A stretch of DNA of 64,000 bases from Roseivirga sp. BDSF3-8 (GTDB lineage: Bacteria; Bacteroidota; Bacteroidia; Cytophagales; Cyclobacteriaceae), in NCBI RefSeq assembly GCF_041449215.1, contig NZ_JBGNFV010000001.1:2083001-2147000 (forward strand), given 5' to 3'. The notes beneath the pieces were generated by a model. The model was not told the origin of the DNA. It saw nothing but the letters and a program-made list of their open reading frames with translations, and made no database searches. The number at the start of each line of letters is the position of its first letter. Position 1 is the stretch's first letter. The position numbers were made by a program, and so were the translations under genes. Shown here piece by piece: positions 58,601 to 64,000 of the stretch.

Positions 58601-60410
58601 TGATGCGGTAGCCAGTGGCGAGTACAGGCGTGTCTGCCTCCGGCTCGAGGATGGGGCCTACACGGCCTTCCTCATCGATGACGATGGTGCGGCCCTGGCT
58701 GTCAGTCACGGCTACGCTCTGGCCGGGGGGCTGCTGGATCTCGAGGGTCTCCCCACTGGCGAGGGTGACCACGTAGGTGCGGGGGCCTTCTGTAATTTCT
58801 TCCTCTGCGTCCTCCTGGCCTTCCTGTTTCTTGATGGTGACGGCTTCAAGGTAGCCGGAGACGGTGATGGTGGTATCGGCCAGTTGTTGCCGGTCTTCCC
58901 AGAAATCTTCTATGCCTTCCCGCCACTCATCGAGGGGCTTGCTGAGGGCATGGACGAGCCCGTCGGTCATCCGGTAGTCGGTGTTGATGGCGATGCGGTC
59001 AAACTGTACGGGAAGGGTAAGGCCCATCCAGGGGACGTAGATGGTGCCTCTTCCGCTGAACACACCATCACCACCGCGGACCTCCTGCAGGCGCATGGTG
59101 AACTTGCCCACGGCGATCTGGTCACCGACCAGGGCATTGGGCAGGGGCTCCCGGTTGGTGATTTCGGGCAGGGGGCCTTCATCATCATAGCAGGCCTGCT
59201 CAGGCGGGGCCTGGGTGGTAAAGGCGGTGACCGGGCTCCATTGGCTGGCGATACCGTTGCGCACCACGCCGGCCTTTACTTCGTAGGGGGTGCCGGGAGC
59301 CAGATCCCGGGCGATGTAGACGGTGTCGGTGATATCAACGCTGCGCCAGGGCCAGTCGGGCTGGTGGGTGGGGCGGTACTGCAGCCGGTAGGTGGTAGCC
59401 TGGCGGCGGCGGTTGTCTCTGCTGTATCCGGCAAAGGAGAACCTGGCGTGGACGTGGCTGAGGGCCTCGGCAGTAAGGTCGCTTAGGGGAGGCAGGTCGG
59501 CCACGGGGGTGCCGGGCACGAAGGCGCATACCCGGCTGAAGCCCTGATTTTTGAAGGTCTCTTCGGGGGAACCGGTAAGCTGAGGGCCGCTTTCATTTAC
59601 CTGCGCCCGCACGCGCCAGGCGTAAGTAAGGCCTTCCTGCAGGGGCGGTAGCTCGAGGCCGTAGGGGAGGCTGGTCTGGCGGATGACGGTCTGGTAGAGG
59701 GGTGGCAGGGTACGCATGGCTTCGTCGGCCTGCAGGCCGCCGCGCACTTCTACCAGGGTGAACTCATAGGCGATCCCGCTAAGGCCTGAGCCCCGGTGCA
59801 TAGGGGTCCACTGGAAAAGCAAAGGCTGGCCGGGCTGCCAGGTGACCTGGCTGTGGCAGGCGGGTAGGTTGAGCAGGGGCGGATCGGCCAGGACGAGCCA
59901 GGCGGTGGCAGTAGCAGGAGCAGAAAGGGGGACGTCGGGCCGGCGGAAGTCGTAGGCTTGTACGGTTAAGCGGTAGAAGCCTTCGGGGAGCTGGCCGCCG
60001 CTTTGGAGGAAGCGACTGCGGTCGTAGCCGCTGAAGTCGAGGGCGTCGGCAGAGAGGCCACCAGCGAGCTCGGGGGCGGAGAGCAGGCGGGGCATGCCAC
60101 CCTGCAGGGTGATGACATTGCCCTGGTAGCCCTGTCGGGTGCTGAGCCGTATGCCGGGGCCTTCGATGGTCCAGCGGAGCTGCACGGGGTAGCTGGGCTC
60201 GCTGAGGTCACGCAGCAGGAGCTGTACCTGCAGGCTGCCGGGCTGGCCGTAGTGGCTCAGGTAGACGCTGTTGGGCGGAAAGATTTGCAGGCTGGCCTGT
60301 ACGGCGGACTGGGCAGCGGCTTGCCCAAATACCCCCAGCAGGCAGAGCATACACACCCATACCTTCACCCAAAGCCGTAGAAACGACCTCCCTTTCATCA
60401 TAGCTCTCAT
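55677..60410 (-). CDS. Secreted polymorphic toxin with metzincin-like protease motif and nuclease-like C-terminus
   Basis: From the ATG at 60410 it has 1577 residues (the ATG at 60398 is an alternative). Signal peptide to about residue 35 ending AAAQS, beta-sandwich regions, a fibronectin type III-like domain at about 330-420, then beta-rich sequence. Near 875 lies TIAHELGHGAFRLPHTF, followed by NLMDY, a zinc-protease signature with a Met-turn, possibly used for self-release. The constant region (about 987-1415) contains a hydrophobic stretch (LLGLGAASKILL) and ends EEAKRVRG. The last 160 residues are variable and AT-rich; GDWIGLSGKGKDKTFDEFG and FFESLDEHFAKSDYVVLNLT resemble CdiA/Rhs-type tRNase domains. 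The export route is unknown. Confidence 0.82.
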   Translation of the reverse strand: MRAMMKGRSFLRLWVKVWVCMLCLLGVFGQAAAQSAVQASLQIFPPNSVYLSHYGQPGSLQVQLLLRDLSEPSYPVQLRWTIEGPGIRLSTRQGYQGNVITLQGGMPRLLSAPELAGGLSADALDFSGYDRSRFLQSGGQLPEGFYRLTVQAYDFRRPDVPLSAPATATAWLVLADPPLLNLPACHSQVTWQPGQPLLFQWTPMHRGSGLSGIAYEFTLVEVRGGLQADEAMRTLPPLYQTVIRQTSLPYGLELPPLQEGLTYAWRVRAQVNESGPQLTGSPEETFKNQGFSRVCAFVPGTPVADLPPLSDLTAEALSHVHARFSFAGYSRDNRRRQATTYRLQYRPTHQPDWPWRSVDITDTVYIARDLAPGTPYEVKAGVVRNGIASQWSPVTAFTTQAPPEQACYDDEGPLPEITNREPLPNALVGDQIAVGKFTMRLQEVRGGDGVFSGRGTIYVPWMGLTLPVQFDRIAINTDYRMTDGLVHALSKPLDEWREGIEDFWEDRQQLADTTITVSGYLEAVTIKKQEGQEDAEEEITEGPRTYVVTLASGETLEIQQPPGQSVAVTDSQGRTIVIDEEGRVGPILEPEADTPVLATGYRISQPVYFTAYEGQRYGFDTQLHEAYTEHYESLAVEAGEAGENSEYPIAWKALATGQTDRVTLQGDTTGLKLYTETGQPVPILEKTDDEHYTLLLTGQGDKEEGYLQAIRTNAEDSTESLSGKLNTVSYAPEHFTLKVVPVNGAGYMKPGRGTDILKALKATYGPAVVNWTVTYEKAFTADYDTDGDGALDDGNTGMLSNYTPEMRKLIRRYEQAHKTAEGTYYLFLVHTPKSAIDEDGTHNARAGFMPYKRQFGFIFTSRIGNPDHFDKTIAHELGHGAFRLPHTFVEAPALEEWATKNLMDYTFFGTELHKHQWDLIHNPRPVWGLLTGDEEVAMSDYARINALLDFIRENKGNATPYKKLDFYTGHSWSDVVQLADYEGEQLRLYVELSDNGVLDLAHPDDIYLKTGLSVYPERQTHTGFYLDIPYADKEGTAIRLWAYTFEDFEKLLHRIGFHIPSIAHPYYLDIYKQAITNADGDCDKLDVIYETIPPFVASELPDESLYQALISLSGCIMDDGLYVNGTNEEIAVINILKAYSDKQALYQTLHDHPGLVHDLYAGLDGEDLSTFVNILWELSNRFGPGQTEHFIRLGEVPAEVYEVNPAHRGLAYVLVEGSRFNSRNHLGLYACLGRRNFGTSVQCSKEQPGITDVNPLDLVKLHTGSQEEVLLVPALFVYYHGTQSNREHLMDVISTGSNLLGLGAASKILLTRGAPALLRMLAVMEIGKLALDEAMERSDVRQAIRDEGGEWFVDNYYWISITVDLTVFSADVLTDLVTNGRKASKALRAQGETEAADKLDDIIEQAEEAKRVRGNEISFIDQAVSEKIDIIVELRKINKNERLKQLGTDPDRNIYSHAEAEAAYKIEEEWGYFERFQAKPGSGRKGDWIGLSGKGKDKTFDEFGGSIPDNPYAVGEITRKAKSKRLFFESLDEHFAKSDYVVLNLTNLKRHNLNLFNETMEYIRTNFEINKLIDITK
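56166..57453 (-). repeat. Duplicated toxin constant region, copy in the main toxin gene
   Basis: Partner of 52088-53375. It contains the pre-toxin segment up to EEAKRVRG and stops exactly where the toxin domain begins, so it can serve as a homology arm for swapping toxin tips. Confidence 0.93.
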
Positions 60411-60760
60411 GGTACTGTCACCGGATAATTTTGCACAAAAAAACAGTACGCAAATAGGAGACATCAGTACACTAATGCACGACAATATGAGTGGGTTACT
60501 TACCTGGATGGGGATGAGGAGGGAAAGGAACAGGAATAAATGAGGGGTGGTGGGAGATATTCCCTGCAGGGATCTATAAAGCGTTTGTACTTATTCAGAA
60601 GGCGGGGGGAGCGTGATAGTAATAAAGACGAGTGGGGTAGAGTAGGTTGCTGGCGGATTCTCCAGATGCGCGCACGCATATTCTCCCATAGGGATAGCTG
60701 CCTGTTGATAATGACTGGATATTGGTGTTATTTTGCGGTCATACGTATAATTATGGCAAC
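60411..60760. other. Upstream region of the main toxin
   Basis: About 350 bases that should hold the toxin promoter. No clear TAnnTTTG box on the minus strand and no credible gene were found. Confidence 0.4.
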
Positions 60761-60783
60761 AAAAAAGGGCCCGTAGGGCCCTC
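60761..60783 (-). terminator. Terminator of the GG-leader peptide gene
   Basis: On the minus strand GGGCCC TAC GGGCCC is followed by six T; it separates the peptide gene from the toxin downstream. Confidence 0.75.
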
Positions 60784-60806
60784 ATCATAAGAAGTTGAAT
60801 CAATTG

Positions 60807-60995
60807 TTATCCTACAAGGAAAGAAGAAATTGACATATAAACACTTTCTTCTGTTATTTCCTTTGGTTTCTCAATACGACGCTTATCTGAGAAATTGGGG
60901 TCGAATGGATCTCCACCACCAGAAATGGTCGCCATTTCTTTTAGGTTGAGTGTGGCAAAGGACTTCTTACTGAAACTGGTTTTTTTAACTGACAT
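60807..60995 (-). CDS. GG-leader peptide, RiPP/bacteriocin-like precursor
   Basis: 62 residues. The first 28 have the Bacteroidota natural-product-precursor look: basic start, SFATLNLKEMATISGGG with a double-glycine cleavage motif. The remainder (DPFDPNFSDKRRIEKPK and a hydrophobic end SISSFLVG) has no Cys, so lanthionine rings are not possible, but Ser/Thr could be modified or the peptide may be linear. No transporter or modification genes adjoin. It has its own terminator. It lies upstream of the toxin gene on the same strand. Confidence 0.68.
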   Translation of the reverse strand: MSVKKTSFSKKSFATLNLKEMATISGGGDPFDPNFSDKRRIEKPKEITEESVYMSISSFLVG

Positions 60996-61522
60996 TATAA
61001 CACAATTTGATCAATGAACGCCTACTCTTTAAAGGTTTTCAGCTTCCCCTCTATATCACGGTCTAATTTTAATCAATTTTTTCGACTATACCCTATGTTT
61101 AACAAGAAAACTAAAATATCTCTCACTAAAAGTGCATAATTCGAAGATACATTACAGGTTTTAATTGAATTATTCGGATGGTGGTATGTGATTATTTTTA
61201 CACCGTAATGTCATTAAATTCTTTATTTAAACCATTGACTTACACGATATAACAGCCTATTAATTAGTGTGTTATCACGTATACTTACTTCTGTAGCCCA
61301 CACTAAAAGCGAATAATCCACTATAAAAGGCGCGTTTTTAATAAAAAAGTTCACATTTGGGGTGGTAAAATTCATTAAACGTCTGCTCCAACTTAGTATG
61401 GCAGAATAATAATTGGATTTAAGGAATTACTAAAAATGATAAAATGAGAAAAAACTTACATAAGTATGTTCCTGTTAGTGTGTTAATTTGCTCACCTTAC
61501 GTAAATCCCGGTCCTTGTTTAT
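60996..61522. other. AT-rich intergenic region with a spaced direct repeat
   Basis: No gene seen. CACTAAAAGTGCATAAT (61124-61140) and CACTAAAAGCGAATAAT (61301-61317) agree at 15 of 17 positions, 177 bases apart, and could be protein-binding sites. Promoters for the flanking divergent genes should be here. Confidence 0.5.
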
Positions 61523-62194
61523 ATGTCTAAGCGTTTAATACAATTAGTCTTTGTGTTGCTGGTAGTCCTGGCCATACTGATTTTCTTTCAGTATGATCTC
61601 AACCAGTATTTCTCTGAAGAGAACATTATTACAGTCAAGGAAAGGCTGCGTAGTTTTGGCTACTACACCCCCCTCATTATCATATTTTTATATATAGTCT
61701 TTAATGTCGCAGGCCTGCCAACGTTCTTTTTCACACTGCTTAGTGGCTACCTGTATGGCGTGGCTTACGGACTGCCTCTGGCCTGGCTGGGGATGACAAT
61801 AGGCCTTTGTGCTTCATTTTTATGCAGCAGGTTCCTGTTCCGGGGAGACTTTATCAGCCGGTTTGGCGGGCTGGGAATGGTCAAAAAACTGGAGTTTTAT
61901 GTGGAAAAATACCACATGTGGTCAGTATTGATTTTTCGTGTGATCTCTGTATTTCCCTACAATGTGATGAACTACGCCTACGGGCTTACATCTATCTCTT
62001 TCAGAGACTACGTCATAGGATCAGCCATAGGACTTATACCTGTTACAGCCATCATCGTTTGGTTAGGCCACCTGGCGGCATCAGGGCAGGAAGCGAGTAT
62101 TACCACTGAACAGTGGGTCGGGTTTATGGCCGCAGTCCTGACATTTATTATCCTTGGGGTAATTTTGAAAAAGCGATTTAAGCAAATGGCATAA
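61523..62194 (+). CDS. TVP38/TMEM64 family membrane protein (VTT/DedA-like)
   Basis: 223 residues with about five to six membrane segments. The VTT core is clear: YIVFNVAGLPTFFFTLLSGYLYG and, later, FRVISVFPYNVMNYAYGLTSISFRDY with the conserved Arg, Pro and Asn. Family members are thought to move or scramble lipids or to help envelope energetics; no substrate is known. It stands alone and converges with the superoxide dismutase gene. Confidence 0.92.
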   Translation: MSKRLIQLVFVLLVVLAILIFFQYDLNQYFSEENIITVKERLRSFGYYTPLIIIFLYIVFNVAGLPTFFFTLLSGYLYGVAYGLPLAWLGMTIGLCASFLCSRFLFRGDFISRFGGLGMVKKLEFYVEKYHMWSVLIFRVISVFPYNVMNYAYGLTSISFRDYVIGSAIGLIPVTAIIVWLGHLAASGQEASITTEQWVGFMAAVLTFIILGVILKKRFKQMA

Positions 62195-62223
62195 AAAAAG
62201 AGGCTGTAAATTAATACAGCCTC
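62193..62223 (-). terminator. Terminator between TVP38-like gene and sod
   Basis: GAGGCTGTA / TACAGCCTC stem with a six-base loop; seven T follow on the minus strand, so it mainly serves sod. Confidence 0.8.
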
Positions 62224-62244
62224 CTGAATCTATAAGTTAATGCC

Positions 62245-62859
62245 TTAGCCTTTAGCGCTTGAGTAGCGTTTGTTAACCTCTTCCCAGTTTACTACCATAA
62301 ACCAGTGATTGATGTATTCAGGGCGCTTATTCTGATACTTCAGGTAATAAGCATGTTCCCATACATCAAGTCCGAGAATAGGAGTGCCTCTTTCATCAGC
62401 TACATCCATCAGGGGGTTGTCCTGGTTAGGAGTAGAGGTGATAAACAGTTCCCCTTTATCATCTACACAAAGCCAGGCCCAGCCAGACCCGAAGCGGGTA
62501 GCTGCCGCATTGGCAAACTCTTCTTTAAATTTATCGAACGTACCCCATTTAGCCTTAATAGCCTCTGCCACATCACCTGAAGGCTCATGGTTGCCACTTG
62601 CAGGGCTCATGATGCTCCAGAAAAGCGAGTGGTTGTAGTGGCCTCCGCCATTATTCCGTACCGCGCCACCATGCTTTCCCGCATTGCTGATGATTTCTTC
62701 GATAGATTTACCAGCAAGGTCAGTGCCTTCGATAGCATTATTAAGTTTGCTTACGTAGCCGGCGTGGTGTTTTCCATGGTGAATTTCCATGGTTTGTGCG
62801 TCAATATGAGGTTCAAGGCTATCTTTAGGATAGGGCAGGTCTGGAAGTTCAAATGCCAT
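62245..62859 (-). CDS. Superoxide dismutase (Fe/Mn)
   Basis: 204 residues, cytoplasmic. Metal ligands can be placed: His in [12 protein letters not shown] near 27, His in [11 protein letters not shown] near 77, and Asp and His in [20 protein letters not shown] near 160-165. It turns superoxide into peroxide and oxygen. Whether iron or manganese is used cannot be decided by eye, so sodA or sodB is not assigned. Confidence 0.96.
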   Translation of the reverse strand: MAFELPDLPYPKDSLEPHIDAQTMEIHHGKHHAGYVSKLNNAIEGTDLAGKSIEEIISNAGKHGGAVRNNGGGHYNHSLFWSIMSPASGNHEPSGDVAEAIKAKWGTFDKFKEEFANAAATRFGSGWAWLCVDDKGELFITSTPNQDNPLMDVADERGTPILGLDVWEHAYYLKYQNKRPEYINHWFMVVNWEEVNKRYSSAKG

Positions 62860-62910
62860 AGTAAAAAAAATTTATTTGGTTTGACAATTTAATGTGACGA
62901 TCAAATATAG

Positions 62911-63348
62911 CTATTTTCTTAGCTGCCTGAAGAAATCGTCGATCAGGCTTTTACATTCATTGGCTAACACGCCATGATGAATTTCTGTCTTCGGATGAAG
63001 GACAGGATCATGTAATCTTTCGAAACCTCTCTGGATATCACTGGCCCCGTAAACCACTCGTTGGTATTGGGCCCAGTGACAGGCTCCGGCACACATAACA
63101 CATGGCTCAAGGGTCACGTATAGCGTGCACTCTTTGAGGTAACGCGAGTTGAGTGCGTGTGAGGCAGACGTAGTCGCAATCATTTCAGCATGCGCCGTAG
63201 CGTCATTTAGCCTCTCTGTCTGGTTATACGCTTTAGCGATAATCTTGTTCCGGCAAACTACTACGGCTCCTACCGGAATTTCCCCTTCTTCATAAGCGTA
63301 CCCCGCTTGCTTGAGGGCTTCGCGCATAAAATGCTCGTCTGTCAGCAA
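62911..63348 (-). CDS. tadA: tRNA-specific adenosine deaminase
   Basis: 145 residues of the cytidine/deoxycytidylate deaminase fold. The catalytic HAE is in ATAHAEMIATTSA near 53, and the zinc Cys pair in TLEPCVMCAGACHWAQ near 83-86. The opening FMREALKQAGYAYEEGEIPVGAVVV is typical of TadA, which converts A34 of tRNA-Arg to inosine. A guanine deaminase-like role is less likely given the length and motifs. Confidence 0.92.
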   Translation of the reverse strand: MLTDEHFMREALKQAGYAYEEGEIPVGAVVVCRNKIIAKAYNQTERLNDATAHAEMIATTSASHALNSRYLKECTLYVTLEPCVMCAGACHWAQYQRVVYGASDIQRGFERLHDPVLHPKTEIHHGVLANECKSLIDDFFRQLRK

Positions 63349-63383
63349 TGTATTATCTGTTAAACTGATTTTGTATACAGGAG

Positions 63384-63953
63384 TTATTTCTTCTTGTCCC
63401 TGATTTTGACTTTCTCCATAGAGGCTTCCACCCTATCTCCCCATATTTCAGCCTGAGATTCCGGGGCAATAAAAAAGAACATGAGTACCTGGTAGTCCCG
63501 GATAGTGTACATCAGGTATTGATACTTCTTAAGTACTGATTGCTGAGTGAGGGTGTTTTCTTCAGGATTCAGGGTGCCTACAAACTCTAATATGATATAG
63601 TCCCTGCCGTCACGATTGACGATGGTGTCCTTCATAAAGGTTACATCATCATATAGATTCTGCAGGTTAGATTTATAGATGTCTTTAAGCAAATCGAGGT
63701 CGCCCGCGGCCCATGGGGTGGGGGCTGTGTTTACACCCAGGTCCGCCTGCCTGTCCTGTGATGTATACAGGATAAGAGGAGGGTGAGATGAAACGTACTT
63801 TTGCCTGAGGTCTTCGGCAGTAGCGGGATTCATGCTTTCGGGCATATACAGGGTTATACGTTGATCTTCGACCTCTACGGGGGTGAATTTCTGTGCAAAC
63901 CCTGCCACACCTGTCAGGCAAAAAAGGTACGTAAGAGCAATTCGATATATCAT
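63384..63953 (-). CDS. Exported protein of unknown function
   Basis: 189 residues with a signal peptide (about 1-20, ending GFAQK). The rest alternates strands and helices (QRITLYMPESMNPATAEDLRQ, then DYIILEFVGTL and YTIRDYQVLMFFFIAPE), an arrangement like PsbP/DcrB-type periplasmic domains, but the match is only by pattern. It lies 35 bases upstream of tadA on the same strand and may share its transcript. Confidence 0.78.
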   Translation of the reverse strand: MIYRIALTYLFCLTGVAGFAQKFTPVEVEDQRITLYMPESMNPATAEDLRQKYVSSHPPLILYTSQDRQADLGVNTAPTPWAAGDLDLLKDIYKSNLQNLYDDVTFMKDTIVNRDGRDYIILEFVGTLNPEENTLTQQSVLKKYQYLMYTIRDYQVLMFFFIAPESQAEIWGDRVEASMEKVKIRDKKK

Positions 63954-64000
63954 TTTATTACTGTTGGCTATAGAACTCCTGGAAAAACAAAAATCCTGCC

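Noticed and set aside
58338-59486. 382-codon plus-strand ORF
   Set aside because: It lies fully antisense to the main toxin gene in its GC-rich part, where stop codons are rare; the translation is Gly/Ala/Val-rich with no family resemblance.
48021-60410. Complete contractile injection system or prophage
   Set aside because: Only one ATPase of that type is present; no sheath, tube, baseplate, capsid, portal or integrase genes were seen.

Overview
The window comes from a chromosome of the phylum Bacteroidota, most likely a gliding or gliding-related member of the Cytophagales. The evidence is the mutY-ssb-gldE-gldD order, a GldD lipoprotein, many OmpA/PD40 and AsmA-type envelope proteins, a DsbD-type reductase, a pinensin-like lanthipeptide precursor, a 29-residue COX24-like ribosomal peptide, and candidate promoters of the TTTG / TAnnTTTG type. 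Most of the sequence is ordinary, densely packed chromosome. No rRNA, recognisable tRNA, CRISPR array or complete insertion sequence was seen.

Layout: 1-5.1 kb holds a truncated beta-helix lipoprotein, prfA, and a YfiR-HAMP/GAF signalling pair. 5.2-11.3 kb holds a TerB-like protein, recG and the mutY-ssb-gldE-gldD block. 11.4-14.5 kb runs HU, a TPR protein, the tiny basic ribosomal-type peptide and RNase G. 14.5-17.5 kb is an AsmA-like protein. 17.8-22.3 kb is a methionine operon (metY-metX-hom) behind a SAM-I riboswitch and a cysteine-rich leader ORF, with a lanthipeptide-like precursor facing it. 22.4-36 kb carries an aldehyde dehydrogenase, a transglutaminase-like protein, two OmpA proteins, a PAS histidine kinase, an M23 peptidase, a DsbD homologue and an M20 dipeptidase. 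36-48 kb holds a 1596-residue exported protein of unknown function, polA, a cysteine desulfurase, a phosphohexomutase, a small NqrM-like membrane protein and mazG.

The accessory part is 48-61 kb. It has an AAA+ ATPase of the kind found with contractile injection systems, an IS256 transposase remnant, and a polymorphic-toxin locus on the minus strand. The locus starts with a 1577-residue exported protein that carries a metzincin-like protease motif and a nuclease-like C-terminus, followed by its candidate immunity gene. Downstream lie two displaced toxin/immunity cassettes. The first is a toxin fragment split by an in-frame TGA, followed by a beta-propeller protein. The second is a 5'-truncated cassette with about 1.29 kb of near-identical constant region, now fused to a Tox-REase-5-like domain and followed by an Imm52-like gene. 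This looks like toxin-tip replacement by recombination. A second GG-leader peptide gene lies upstream of the main toxin.

The points most worth following up are the tandem SAM-I riboswitch plus poly-Cys leader ORF before metY, the precursor with two near-identical four-cysteine cores and no visible modification enzyme, and the displaced toxin cassettes. The window ends with a TVP38-like membrane protein, superoxide dismutase, tadA and a secreted hypothetical protein.
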